Positions 17,341 through 29,069 of a stretch of DNA of 64,000 bases are shown piece after piece. Each line of letters starts with the position of its first letter. Position 1 is the stretch's first letter. The stretch is from Pieris napi (Eukaryota > Arthropoda > Insecta > Lepidoptera > Pieridae), in contig NC_062247.1 of assembly GCF_905475465.1 (NCBI RefSeq), positions 11,408,001 through 11,472,000 of the forward strand, in the 5' to 3' direction. A model generated the notes under the pieces. That model was not told where the DNA came from. It worked only from the letters and a program-made list of their open reading frames with translations, and did no database searches. The translations under genes were made by a program, and so were the position numbers.

Positions 17341-19190
17341 ACAATGTTATAAATGACTAGTACTGCGTTACCCAGAGCTGCCTTAGAACTCCGACTTTGA
17401 ACTAATTTTTGTTCTACTTCCTCCTACGTCTTGGAATACACACACATTGACAATCTTGATTATTATAGGTGTCCGGTTCCTGACACATCCCGGCGATTTA
17501 TGGATCTTAGACACGTGGGTGTCCTCACGATGTTATCCTTAACCGCTTAATAAAGTAATAATTTCCCATATGGACAAATCTACTTGTGTCAAATCAAAAT
17601 AACAAAGACGAAATAAACTCTCGGTTTGAAAGACGGCGCGCGAGTATATTATATGCCGAGACACGGGTGCTCCAAAGTTAAAAATAACTTCTGAATTCAA
17701 GCTAAGTAATAGTTCAGTGTGGATGATATTCAATCGAAATTATTAATTATTTCTATCACACACACGTATAAGTTCCGGCTCTTCCAGACAAAGAACTGTT
17801 TAGCTTTCGGTACAAAAAATTTATTCTCGAAGAACTTCATTCCCTTAGCGTGAAAATGGTAGGTTAGTTATGTACATAGTGATATCAAATTATTTGAAAA
17901 TACGCTGTATAAATTTTATTTTTTGTCGATCTTCAGATATTAAAAAAAAAACTATGTAACGTAAAATTTATTTGCTAAAGATACAAAGCGTGTGAACAAT
18001 ATTTTTTACAAAAGTGCAGGTTTTATATAAAACATTATATACCTACTATTCAACCGTGTGTTATTAATAGGCAAAATACCTATTCAAGTGACTGACTATA
18101 CTGAAACAATCGTAGTTATGCGTGAGAGAATACATATATATTATGTTTAATACAGTTCGTCCAATTACAATCAAACGCAACATATTGTATTTCGTTTTAC
18201 ACTGACTGATTCCATTCAGTTAGAGTCCAATGAAATTTTGAATTCAATAAATCATCATACAATTCTATATTCATAATAACGTAAACTATTAGAACGTTAG
18301 CTTTCATTTAGCTTTGATTGACATTTATATTAATTAATAATTATTGTTTTATTTAGAATATTTATATTAGTGATGCAGCGAATACTACTTTAATGAATAC
18401 GAATAAGAATATCAAACCTACTATTAGGCGAAGACGAAAAATTTTGCTATTCCTCTTAATATTATTCTTTTTGACATGACAACGTTTGATAATTCGATGG
18501 AGCCGGCTGCACGCACGAAAAACCATGACGCATGCGGCGCTACCTCGCTATGAGGCGTTCCACTTAAGGCTTGAAGTGCAAGCGAGAGCGCGGAACGAGC
18601 ATCGATTATATTGTAATCGATCAATACAAAATATCTATCAAACAAAAAAAAAAAATTCTTTTGAAAAATTCAACCATTCCATCAGTATTTTCTTATGACA
18701 AATTATATATTAAATAATATTTTTTACTGACAAATTTTTGTTTAAACAACACTAGGCAATTAGAAGATTTATTTTTTCTGGTCGTACAACCGGTCGAGAA
18801 CAGAAGGCTTTATTGAAAAAAAAATTTGGGCCAGTTTTATCACCTTCACACCAGAATACGAATGTATCAGAAGGTTAAGATTGGGTTGTTTTATTTCTTT
18901 ATATATTTTCTTGTCAGTATACCTACAGCTACTTATATATCTAAACAATTACATTATACACAAAAGCCAAAAATGCTTATATGCAAAAAGCAAAAAATAC
19001 ACCTTCAAACATAATCACAAAACACGCACTAGGTAGAGACGTGTCTAGTCTACGTAGTAGAGAAATGAAGTCTAATTTTAAAGGTGCCTAAATACACGGT
19101 GCATACCCAAACCGTAATTTGGGTATGATCTTTACGAATATTTAATAAATATCTACTAGTCGGCAAATATTAATTCGGTAGTAACGTGAT
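17341..19190. other. Mostly unassigned AT-rich sequence
   Basis: Within it, 17440-17545 weakly resembles reversed SINE-1 (CCTCACGATGTTATCCTTAA). A GC-rich island of about 130 bp at 18495-18610 (GGAGCCGGCTGCACGCACG, AAGCGAGAGCGCGGAACGAG) is followed by the palindrome ATCGATTATATTGTAATCGA. I can assign no gene. Confidence 0.35.
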
Positions 19191-19193
19191 GTA

Positions 19194-19730
19194 TCCTACT
19201 AATATTATGAACGCGTTTGTAAGTATGGATGGATGTTTGTCACTCTTTCACGTAAAAACTACTGAATAGATTTTAATAAAACTGTACAATAATATAGCTT
19301 ATACATCAGATGAACACATAGGCTACAATTTATAAAGATATTGTGTGAATTGTCCAAAATATCAAGTAAGTAGGGAAAAATCTACCATCTGCGAGCTATT
19401 TTGGCGTGCGCTGCCAAAACCGCTAGAGTTACACATATGTAATGTATGATGGAAATGTTTATCTTAAATAGGCCTACAAAAAAGCTCACAACAGTATATA
19501 TCTACGTCTTATGTGTAATCCATTATATCCAAAATAGTGAACCATTACTACAATAAATATTTCAAAATTGTTTCAAATGCACATTTGGTAGTAATAAATT
19601 GATTCCTTAATGAAAATAGATACTTTTATCACTTCTGGTATTTAAAATAGATAAAATATGTCTTTCACGCTACATCATTTAGACAAATATTATTTAAATC
19701 CTGCGCAGACGAAGTCGAGGGAACCAGCTA
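19194..19730 (+). mobile_element. Helitron (CCTACTAATATTAT family)
   Basis: Begins TCCTACTAATATTATGAACG after an A. The 3' end GACGAAGTCGAGGGAACCAG then CTA resembles the terminal hairpin of this family, with the last base changed (CTAC instead of CTAG). A partial reversed copy of the 5' part is at 42340-42596. Non-coding. Confidence 0.65.
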
Positions 19731-19858
19731 CATCTTAATAAATAACAGCTTAAAAACAATTTTTATTTAAATATTAGTGTACCACGCATCATATCTATTC
19801 TAATAATTTTCTCCGGAGTACTCCATGAACTACACAACCTGATTTCGTCATCCTTTTT

Positions 19859-21824
19859 GAAGTTGTACTTCTTTAGGCGCGTTATGAAAAATTGATGAGA
19901 GTGAAATTTTACGATTGCGCGCGCACCTATGACACAAAATTGGCAGTGTGATATAGCGTGCGCGAGCGAGATGGGAATAAGACAAACTACAAGTAAAAAG
20001 AAATAGAATATGCGTGAAGCTAACTTCACGCATATTCTAGCTTAGCAGCTTAACAAGAATTTTGAATGACCATGACAATTGACATCTGACAATGACATTT
20101 ACCTTTTAAACAAATATAGGAGTTTTAACTTTTAATTATTGTTTAAAATTAATAATTATATACCTAGTTATTTTCATTATACAAAATATTTGTGAAATAA
20201 TATAAAATATTTGTGAAAAAACTGTGCTAACCTTCCTGAGTGCTTCAATACAATTGAGGTTAACTATCCGTATGTATTATCGAGTATTATTGTTGATTAA
20301 AACTGAAACATGAACCATTATTCATTGCTTTTGTTTATTGCGTTTGTTACAGCAACTTTTTAGAAATATTCTACGACCCTATATATCAATAATTGAGAAC
20401 AAAGATTTAAGCACGAATACTAATAAGGAGAAAATGAAGGCTTGGAGCGATATAACAGAGAAGTAAACATTTTAATAAGTACCTGCATCTCAAAAAAATG
20501 ACCACATTATTTAATCAAAACATCAGATTTAATCTAGCAAATATAAGGACAAGAGACAAAAAACAATTGATGAATCAGTGGAAGTGCACTAAATTGAATA
20601 CAAAAAAAGAGTTGTCATCTTATCGCCGTGAAACATCAAAAACTGGAGGTGGAACAAAGCCACCATCACCTTCTCGAGACACAATGGTTTGAAGTAGATT
20701 TCAATGAATTTGATTGTGATGGTGTCGAGGTAGGAATGTTAATTATAAATATGATGTATGGTGATGTTCAAGGTTCAACCTTTCAAGCATAGGCATATGC
20801 TTACAACATTACTTTATTCCCCTACAGGGTAGTTAGAGATATTGTAATACCTCAAAACATCCATGTTGCACTTGTAGTACCGAAACTCTGTCCTGCCAGA
20901 AGTGAGCCCATTCCCACTTATAATGGACAGTGGGTATAATACACCTTAATACCTGAGTGCGAACCACTCACCATGATACTTAAATTAATAGATGTTATTT
21001 ATATATTTCAGGTTATTACAAATAAAATCATTTTGGAAACAATTGATATCCCAAAAGCAAATAAAGCCGACAATGACAAGGTAATAAATCAGTTTTGACA
21101 TAACTTGAATACTAAAAAAGCCAAACAAAGGTGTGCACAACAGTGACAACATAACTTAACAATTTCATTATTTTGTAGGATTAAAGAAAGGTTAAAGAAA
21201 ATCATGTCGAACTGAACAACAAGAATCCCCAAACAACTCCAAAGAAACCTACAAGGAAGACACCGGTATTATATTTAAATTATCTCTATCTCTAAATAGA
21301 ATAAAAGAAAGTTGCTATCCAGGTCTGTAGCATGTGCTACAAATTATATTATTAACACATTTATATAATTATATTAATATAAATGTGTTAAAAAATTTAT
21401 AATATGAATTATAAAAAATTTTAAGTTTTGCATGGACAGAGCTTAAATTAATATTCTCTTATTTGTTGCAGAAAGCAAGTAGTTTTGGAGAAGCCTCGTA
21501 GATGCACAACCAAGTAATGATTAATTTAAAATTACAAACCGAAATTCTGATGAAGACATTAGAGTCACTTAAAAATAAATAGTATAATGAAATAAAAATG
21601 TTTTAAAGATAAATAGTGTTTTATTTGTTTAATGTAAGAGAATAATAATAAATATTTATTTAATTAATTTTTCAAATGTAAACTGAACTTTATTGACTTT
21701 AATGACTCCTTTTCCAGTCTTTGATTATTTAATTGTTATTAATTATTTGCATGCAATCAAAAACTATTTTTAATAATGCCAAAGAAGTATAACTTCTTAC
21801 GCGCGTACATAAGTACACGCACCC
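19859..21824 (-). mobile_element. Element X copy B, 1966 bp, with internal gene
   Basis: In reverse orientation: the palindromic end GAAGTTGTACTTCTTTAGG at 19859, the hairpin-bearing end AAGTACACGCACCC at 21824. Matches copies A, C and D at both ends. A perfect 15-bp hairpin (20005-20038, AGAATATGCGTGAAG) lies inside the left end. The centre carries a degenerate plus-strand gene (20498-21505). This is the longest element X here. It is still probably non-autonomous because the gene is broken and no DDE transposase is recognised. Confidence 0.7.
20498..21505 (+). pseudogene. Myb/SANT-like DNA-binding protein, degenerate, with introns
   Basis: The first exon (from ATG 20498) encodes QLMNQWKCTKLNTKKELSSY, then RRETSKTGGGTKPPSPS. 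This resembles the W..K...AKKE...R.....KTGGGP signature of Myb/SANT-like DNA-binding domains common in transposon-linked insect proteins. The frame stops after DTMV; the next frame continues FEVDFNEFDCDGVE to a GAG/GTAGG donor near 20730. Likely further exons follow acceptors ATTTCAG (about 21012), TTTGTAG (about 21180) and TTGCAG (about 21473), with a GT donor after AATGACAAG. The start of the domain is missing. It may be an accessory gene of element X or a captured host or Harbinger gene. Confidence 0.5.
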
Positions 21825-22755
21825 TTTTTTTTACACAACGCTTATCTAGAAGTTGTAACCTTTCGTTGTAAAAATCCCCACATGCCGCACTTTACGATTT
21901 GGATCGTCATTTCTTGTAAAAACAGCAAAGAAGTGGAAATCCTTGCATTTGGCATCTTCTCTTTTATCATCATTTTCTCTTTCTCTTTTTCATCTTCATT
22001 ACAGGCGACTCCAATACGCATCAGTTGAGGATCAACCGACCCGACCGAAAAATAACCGATTGAGATTTCATTATATATAATTGTAATGTAATTGTAATTG
22101 CATGTTTGTATTTTTTTTAATCTAGTTTGTTTTATTTTACTTTTAAAGTTTAAGATATTTTATCTTCATCATAGTAATGTTTCCCTCTAAATGTTGTGCA
22201 CACTTGTTATTGATGCACATGCATGTATCTTGTTTTCTATGTTATGTGTTCTCTGTAAGTGTTTGTATGTGTTTCGTTAGTGTGCCTTTTAAAATAAAAT
22301 AAAAAAAAATTATTGAAAAGAAAAATACACTTATTTATATTGAATCAAAAAAACTACCCCGTCGTTTCGCGGATTGATTTCGACATGATCCCGTCATGTT
22401 GACAGTTCAAAGATAATACCAGCGATTGTAGTTTACTAAAATATTCTGAGTCAGAAATTGAAATTAATCGTCCATTATGGTGAGATCCTAACGCAAATGG
22501 GGTTTAATATTCATGTTTGGTAGGAAAATATCTGTAAACCGATGTGGTCGAGTGTCGTATTTATGTCACCCTACACTGCTGGACTACGATAAAAGGTTTA
22601 AAGCTATGTGCCCATTTCGGACGACCTAATCCACAATTTGCTTTGGAAATTCAAGCTTTCATTACGCTCGCTAATTTGGAAATATTCATTGGGTAATTAA
22701 AGTTTGGAAAGAGCATTGTTGGCTAGACCAAGGCTGGCGACCTCTCAGCCTTAAA
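21825..22755. other. Unassigned; possible LINE 3' tail at 22200-22320
   Basis: Pyrimidine-rich then AT-rich sequence. A stretch ending GTGTGCCTTTTAAAATAAAA plus oligo-A looks like a polyadenylated retroelement or transcript end but is unclassified. Confidence 0.3.
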
Positions 22756-22759
22756 CCTA

Positions 22760-23048
22760 CGGTTTTGATAGAGGACAAGTCTTTGTTTTTAATTTATTTT
22801 ATTATTATTTATTTCTTAAGATGTCATGTGGAACATGGTGTAATGCAGCTCCTTACAAATGTTGTGTAAAAAAAACATGGCGATTATAAAGAGTGGCGGA
22901 GAGTTTATTGCCAGTTCTTCTCTTCCGTTCTACGCCCTTGATTTGAGAACTGGCAGTAAATGTAAAATTAAAAGCATTTAATGTATATTTCTTTTTCAAC
23001 GTTCATAAGTGTACCTATATGAATAAATGATTTTGACTTTGACTTTGA
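22760..23048 (+). mobile_element. LINE-B 3' end
   Basis: Includes GATTATAAAGAGTGGCGGAG, TGCCAGTTCTTCTCTTCCG, TTGAGAACTGGCAGTAAATG and a GACTTTGACTTTGA tail. Same order as 55945-56165. Only untranslated sequence is visible. Confidence 0.75.
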
Positions 23049-23290
23049 ACACCGGCACTTCACCAATGGACTTCAGTAGGTTGATCACCTAGTTACGAAA
23101 AAAATGATCACAATGAGTTTTTTATTATAGTTTGATTTTGAAGAAGAATTTATTAATTTAATTACTAATTTTTAAAATTCAAATTGCAGTGAAAATATTT
23201 AACAAATTAATAAATTAAGTTTATCGTTACTGATCCGTTCTGGGGTCATCGGTACTATCTATCAGGCGCCAATTTAATAAAAAAAATAGA
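23049..23290. repeat. SINE-1 and LINE-C relics
   Basis: 23060-23110 keeps CACCAATGGACTT and GGTTGATCACCTA of SINE-1 with the middle deleted. 23226-23290 keeps GGTACTATCTATCAGGCGCC of LINE-C. Both are too short for more than assignment. Confidence 0.4.
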
Positions 23291-23397
23291 ATTAGTAATA
23301 TAACATACAACTTAGATTACTTTAATTCTTACTATACACAAAGAATACTTTTAGCAGAGGTTTATTTCCAAAATCTTAGGATCCTAATTGCACTCGT

Positions 23398-23545
23398 ACG
23401 AAATGAAATGAAATAGTTTATTCTTGCAAGTAGGACTATATAAATCACTTTTACAATGTCTTCCTAAACTAGATGAAGTCGACATTTCCTAACTGACTGC
23501 CCTGAGAAGAAATGTCGAAACAAACTCGGGGGTCTTAGTCTCTTT
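23398..23545 (-). mobile_element. LINE 3' end with GAAAT tail
   Basis: Begins with GAAATGAAATGAAATAG and continues into TTTATTCTTGCAAGTAGG, then the GTCGACATTTCCTAACTG region. The pentamer tail on the minus strand resembles CR1-type LINE ends. Clade not certain. Confidence 0.4.
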
Positions 23546-23590
23546 TATACGGATTCCGTATACTTATCATCATCACGGAACAAGTGTTGA

Positions 23591-24190
23591 TTGGTCAAAC
23601 ACAACATCAGGGTCAGAAGCTCTCCACTATGCTCACTAATTATGCATACTAAGTTCATACGCATTGCAAATAAAAAAATATGTATTGATAAAATAGGTTT
23701 CATTGCAGCTTTGAAATTCATAAAAACTATTGAAAAGCAAGCTAAGGCTTTTACTATGGAAGCTTTAATACAATTTATGCATCCTATCTCACGGGTTAAA
23801 ACTTTGCCTATTAAAAGGCAAGATAAAAGTGCGCCAAAATATTTTTATCGGAAACTTGGACGAACTTTGTAACGTCTAACAAAAGCAACTTTTACATAAA
23901 ACATTTTCGGAATGATTTTATTACAATAAGAAAATATAATGAGATCGAATTAAAGAAAAAACGTTATATTTAGAATTTCAGTCAGTGATATATATATATC
24001 GCTAAATATATTATATAGCTGAACCAGCTGCTTACTTTAATTTAGTGGTCCCCGAATTTGGAAATATACTTGATTCTATTTGAAAACATCATGATATACT
24101 TGGATTCGTGAACAACATGAGATTAGGGGCTAATAACTTCGATAAGTGATCATTTCCACATTGGGTCTGAGCCGCTGAGTCTGACATAAG
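23591..24190. other. Unassigned; 93-codon frame of unknown meaning
   Basis: A frame at 23591-23872 lacks an ATG at its beginning and shows no recognisable domain (it includes EKQAKAFTMEALIQFMH). I find no second copy. It is more likely chance or a relic than a gene. Confidence 0.2.
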
Positions 24191-24194
24191 TGAT

Positions 24195-24460
24195 CCTCAA
24201 CTCAAGAGGAGGAGGAGGTCGTAGGTTCGAACCCCGAAACTGCACCAATGGACTTTTATTTCTATGTGTGCATTTAACTCTCGTTCTTACAGTAAAGGAG
24301 AAGATCGTGAGGAAACCGGCTTGCCTTGAACTCTGAAAATCGATGGCTCGTGACAGGCAAAGAAGGCTGATCATCTACTTGCCTATTAGATTGACAAATG
24401 ATCATGAAACAGATACAGATCTGAGACACAGACCTAAGATTGTTGCGCCACTGCTTTATT
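24195..24460 (+). mobile_element. SINE-1 copy, diverged
   Basis: B box GGTTCGAACCCC, then CACCAATGGACTTTTATTTC, ATCGTGAGGAAACCGGC, GGCTGATCATCTACTTGCC and ATGATCATGAAACAGATAC. The head is rearranged. A second tail relic with TTTGAGGCCAAGATCTA is at about 24575-24625. Confidence 0.75.
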
Positions 24461-24944
24461 TATTAGAACATAGGTATACTTTATAAAGTATCATTTTAAT
24501 ATCGGGTTTAATAACGCCGTAAGTACTTCCTTATAATAATAATGAGGATTTTTATTTCTAATTCTTCCTAATAGCCTATTAGCCTATTAGGAAGAACAGA
24601 TATAGATATTTGAGGCCAAGATCTAGGGTGTAGTGTTCTTTAAAAGTTCAAGTACTAAGATTTTTAATTGCTTCACAGAACAATTTGTTTATTATCGTTA
24701 TGAATTCAAACAAAGAGATCACTTACAAGCAACCTAATGAACTGGCTTTTAGTAATAAAATATTCTCGAGACTCTTGATAAACGTTTGTTTACGCTGATA
24801 TCAATTAAATCGAACTTAAAATTATCTTAGGATTTCAGGCTTTTGACTTTTGGCTGACCAAATGTATGAGGCTACTAACTTGTGTTATTGAATATGTGAG
24901 ATTGCGATTATTAAAAATGTATACATTGTGACCAGTATGTAACT

Positions 24945-25085
24945 GGAGACAAACGTGCAAAAGCCTCACCTGATGTTAAGTGATACCACCGCCCATAGCC
25001 ACTCACGTTGAAAGAAAACTCGCAAGTTCTTTATCGGCCTTTATTGAAGGACCCTAAGTCGAATTAGTTCGGAAATACAACGATT
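24945..25085 (-). mobile_element. LINE-A 3' fragment
   Basis: CTCACCTGATGTTAAGTGAT, ACCACCGCCCATAG, GAAGGACCCTAAGTCGAATT and GTTCGGAAATAC: the LINE-A end in reverse. Confidence 0.7.
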
Positions 25086-25407
25086 TTGTATAAAGATCGT
25101 ATTGAACCTAACTTAAGCCAAAAAAAAAAACAAAATTTTCATACGCTTATTTTTTGGGAGAAGTTGCAGTAGAGACCGCACTATTCTAAGAGTTCTCCAA
25201 GAACTCGGTACTATGTACCTATGGGATATGTGCGACGGCAAAGGAAGCCTGTTTGCGATACCAAGGGTATCAGATACCAGTATGTTCCAGTTAGATTCCC
25301 GTTAACAAAGACGTTGGGCCTACTGAATGCTGTCTCCGACACTATCGCGATATTATATATATTATATATATATATCGCGCAGAGTCTGTTCACTATGTGT
25401 TTCAAAA

Positions 25408-25565
25408 TTAAAAATCATTTATTCATATAGGAAACACAATGTACATTTATGAACGTAAAAAAATATATATATATATATGAAATGCTTCTAATTTAACATT
25501 TGCTGCGAGTTCTCAAACCAAGGGTGTAGAACGGAAGAGAAGAACTGGCAATAAACTCTCCGACA
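25408..25565 (-). mobile_element. LINE-B 3' end
   Basis: AATCATTTATTCATATAGG, GAACGTAAAAAAATATAT, GTAGAACGGAAGAGAAGAAC and TGGCAATAAACTCTCCG. An AT dinucleotide run of about 10 units lies in the same position as in the 3345 copy. Confidence 0.75.
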
Positions 25566-26129
25566 CTCTACTCAAGTTTATTATATACTTCATTATTTTC
25601 CTCGACATTATCGTATTGGCTTAGTACTGTAAGGGTAATGTATGTATTTCTGTAATAAATGGTCATTGGTTTCCATCATAGTTATTACCGCTCACAGAAA
25701 CAATCCATAGGTGTGTGCAGTGGTATGAAAGCACGACCGTTTAGCTGCGCTTTGGGAACAAAAATTCCCTAATAAATTAATCAAAGTTTAGCCTTAAACA
25801 TTTTTCGATGCATTCTCATCCCAAGTATCCTACGGGCTTAAGTGACTCTCCGGACGTTGTCAATTAAGAACTTGACACTCTCCGGCGATTAATTGCCCGA
25901 CAACTTTTGTCAATGACATAGTGCTCCACGAAGCACTTAGCTTTTTGTAAAGATATGCTTTAGATAAAAGACAACTTTGCTATAAAAAGGTCTCGGGTAT
26001 ACGATGTTCAAAACAGGTTTAATATCTTGTATGGGATAGGCAAGAATGGTTATAATATGATTATATTAGCGATTAGTTTAGAACTTAGGCGAATTTTAAA
26101 AAAAATTGACTTCTGAGCCTTAATAGAAC

Positions 26130-26480
26130 TAATCTCAAAACAATGATAGAGACAATTACGGGCCATTGTCACATGGATAGGACATAGGACAAAAATATGT
26201 TTATTATCCTTAACAATAGGCGCGACAGACAGCCCCATGTGCAGAGGCTGTTTCAGCGCAGGGGAATCAGTCACCCACGTAGTCCTGGAATGTGATGCTG
26301 TGGGTAACCAACGTAGAGAAATCCTCGGAGCAGTGAGGTCGCTCCGTGAAGCCTGCGAAGTGCCCAGGAGACTTCTGTGCTTCTGGAAGGTTCTAGGCCG
26401 GCTTAGTTAGCCAGGATTTTACGCACAACGGACCTAGTGAGAGTCTAAGTGCGGAAACTCAGTCCAACAACCTTTAACCT
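26130..26480 (+). mobile_element. LINE C-terminus with RNase H-like/CCHC tail
   Basis: One frame gives GATDSPMCRGCFSAGESVTH, then VVLECDAVGNQRRE, ending RRLLCFWKVLGRLS and a stop near 26407. The C..C...H...C finger and FW..LG ending are typical of the last segment of a LINE second ORF carrying RNase H. Upstream, ITGHCH (26140-26160) is the RNase H end in another frame, so there is a frameshift. A tail with TTTAACCTTTAA marks its 3' end, directly before a jockey-like fragment. Confidence 0.6.
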
Positions 26481-26564
26481 TTAATAAATTGATACATGAG
26501 GATTTATACCTTCAAAGGAGTATATATTTATGGACCCTTTAGTGGATTAAAACTGAAATACATA

Positions 26565-26965
26565 ATATTATTAGAGGACGTCACCACAATAATCAAAAAG
26601 ATTGCTGGAACCCACAAACAAAGGCTCCACCATCACGTGAATGTCGAGGCTATTCAACTCTTTGACACCACGGACCTAGTAAGAAGGTTGGAAAGGACAA
26701 AACCATATGAAACGTGAGTGTGAATTAGTCTTAAGTGCTAAACCGTAGTGAAAAAAAAGACACAAGAACAGAGTGTCTTGCCTTTAATATAGACTATAAG
26801 TTGTTATATTGGACACTTTAAACACACATAAGTAAATATGGTTAGTTTTAAATTAGATTAGTTTTAGAATTAGGCTAGATCGTAATATTAAATGATGTCT
26901 TTGTGCAGAGATAATTTATAAAATAAAAATACATTATATTATCACAAACCATTCGTTTGTCAACT
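26565..26965 (+). mobile_element. Jockey-like LINE 3' end
   Basis: Encodes EDVTTIIKKIAGTHKQRLHH, then HVNVEAIQLFDTTDLVRRLE, then RTKPYET, followed by the 3' untranslated sequence shared with 58530-59060 (GAGTGTCTTGCC, TTGGACACTTT) and an AAATAAAAATAC tail. The RT itself is missing; this is a short 5'-truncated insertion. Confidence 0.7.
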
Positions 26966-26987
26966 ACAAATTGTGTTTTGTTAAAGA

Positions 26988-27062
26988 TTGGTGCCGGGAA
27001 TCGAACCTACGACCTAGATGAGAGTCGCACTAAAACTACTAGGCCAACACTGCTCTAGTTAA
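26988..27062 (-). mobile_element. SINE-1 head fragment
   Basis: Reverse complement gives GCAGTGTTGGCCTAGTAG and a B box (GGTTCGATTCCCGGCACC) in the right order. The body is missing. Confidence 0.7.
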
Positions 27063-27687
27063 TAGTAACATGGTAGCAACATTACGTATAACTTCGATTA
27101 AAAACAATCTAATTGACTCCAAAATGCACAAAAATAATAATATTTTTTGGATTTGAAACATCAATATTCAAGACATGTATTATGTTTAAGACTAGATCAA
27201 CTTGTGCCATGCGTACCTGCGTCCATTGACTCCTTAATCATCAGGGTCTACCAACAGCGGACAAGAAAAACCCGTAAATGCGACTTCGACTAATGAAAAA
27301 AGTTAGGATTATAAGTGTATAGGCTCTCATAATGTGAAGTGGTTTATTTCGTGTACGAGCGTGTTTACAACCCTTTGAGGCGGTCAAAGCCGCCGGCTTT
27401 TCTGCCGGATTACTAATCAATTAGTGAATTCGATTTCAATTCTATTTGTGATTGGTAACCTCTTAGTCAACCTTTGATTTCTATTCTTACATCCATTGTA
27501 TGAGTTGTAGAATTGCCGAATGAATGCATTAGAATAATCCACGTACAATGGTCTGCAACACTTTTGGCCTCAGAGAGTTTATGTAATTTCGTAGCTGATC
27601 ACAGTAGAGCATTTCTTTTGGATTTCGAAAATTGAGGTCTCTATACAATAGTTCTCTATTATTGTATGAGCAATAATAATGTTAAGA

Positions 27688-27955
27688 GTGAGAAAATAAT
27701 GAGCATTTTTCGTACATTTTGTTTAATTAAATAAAACTATGTTTCACAAACACAAATGGAACACGTGGAAAAGTGATTTATTGTTAATGTAACGATACTA
27801 AAAGTAAGGTCTTAATACAACATCACAAATTAAATAGTTCCTTATAATTTTAAGAAAAAGTACTGTTTATAAATAAAAAAACGTGAGAAAATAATGAGCA
27901 TTTTTCAAACATTCTAATAAATTATAATAAAATGTTGCACAAATAAAATGGCAAT
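27688..27955. repeat. Direct repeat, about 70 bp, period 195
   Basis: GTGAGAAAATAATGAGCATT plus TTTC occurs at 27688 and 27883. The following 45 bp are alike (ACATT, AATAAAA, TGTT or TGTTTC, CACAAA). Perhaps two partial copies of an AT-rich repeat. Confidence 0.6.
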
Positions 27956-28004
27956 ATATTAAACTTTTACATTATCGGCCGGCGCAGAAAGCAAAATCCC
28001 ACCC

Positions 28005-28215
28005 GTATCACCTCGACGTCCATCGTTCCACAACTGAGCGTTTTATAAGGCAGTTTTTGCCGCGCAGCAACTATTTCCGAACCAATTCGACTTAGGGTCC
28101 TTCAAGAAAAGAACGTACCAATTCTTAAAAGGCCGTAAACGCACTCCCGAGCCCTTAGCCACTGAGAGTGGCCATAAGCAGCGGTATCACTTAATATAAG
28201 ATGAGCCTCCTATCC
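28005..28215 (+). mobile_element. LINE-A 3' fragment
   Basis: TATCACCTCGACGTCCATCG, CCACAACTGAGCG, TTTCCGAACCAATTCGACTT, GGTCCTTCAAGAAAAG, AAAAGGCCGTAAACGCAC. Slightly shortened in the middle compared with 53270-53500. Confidence 0.75.
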
Positions 28216-28854
28216 GTTATATATTTTTAAAAAATCCGGAAGCTGGCAGAACAGAGATACGACCTCCAACTATTCAAAATTTGAGTGTACTCCTCCCTTA
28301 AAGGCCGACCCACTAAAAATGAACCGCACCCACTAAGAAAAAAAAAGAACATTTTACGCTTGTAAAAAGTATATAATACGAGACTTAAATATCCAGTATT
28401 CTTTCTAAAAACTATCAGACCCCATAAAACTATTCTGTCTGTTACCAGAACTCCAACTGTCTCATGTTTTGCTAACTTCACAGACACACACAATCAAACA
28501 TATTATAAGAAGTGAAATATGTCCTTAAATACATTGAAATTGTAGTCACTCGTAAAAATGGACATATCCGTTTATAAAGAAGCCTTTCAATTGCAAATGG
28601 AAGCACAGTTGTCGAATTTACGACCCCGAATGGGAAATGTGTTATTTGCCGTAGTATACGGAAAACTGCTTTCGAAAACATTATTTATGATGTGGGGATG
28701 GATGGATTTTTATAGGTCGATAATGTAGTTATTATGCTAGTAGTGACATCTGCTATTCTAATATATTTCTGCCGGCATATGCAAGGCTTCTAACAGTCTG
28801 CCCGCCCAGTTCAAGGAAATTAGTTACATTTCAGTTATAAAAAATACTAGCTAA

Positions 28855-28892
28855 AAATAATAGCTGACAACAACGTTTGCCGGGTCAGCTAG
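28855..28892 (+). mobile_element. Helitron 3' terminus
   Basis: ACAACGTTTGCCGGGTCAG then CTAG and T: the conserved end with its GC-rich stem. The 5' end could not be located in the preceding 200 bp. Confidence 0.6.
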
Positions 28893-28916
28893 TATTTTGT
28901 TATATTTTATTTATTA

Positions 28917-29068
28917 TTCGACTTAGGGTCCTTCAAGAAAAGAGCGTACCAATTCTTAAAAGGCCGGCAACGCACTCGGGAGCCCTCTGGCATTGAGAGT
29001 GTCCAAGGGCAGTATCACTTAACATCAGATGAGCCTCCTGTCCGTCCGCCCCCGTGTGTTCCATAAAA
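28917..29068 (+). mobile_element. LINE-A 3' fragment
   Basis: Starts inside ACTTAGGGTCCTTCAAG and runs through GGCCGGCAACGCACTC, ATCAGATGAGCCTCCTGTCC to an A-rich tail. It follows the Helitron end by about 25 bp. Confidence 0.75.
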
Positions 29069-29069
29069 A

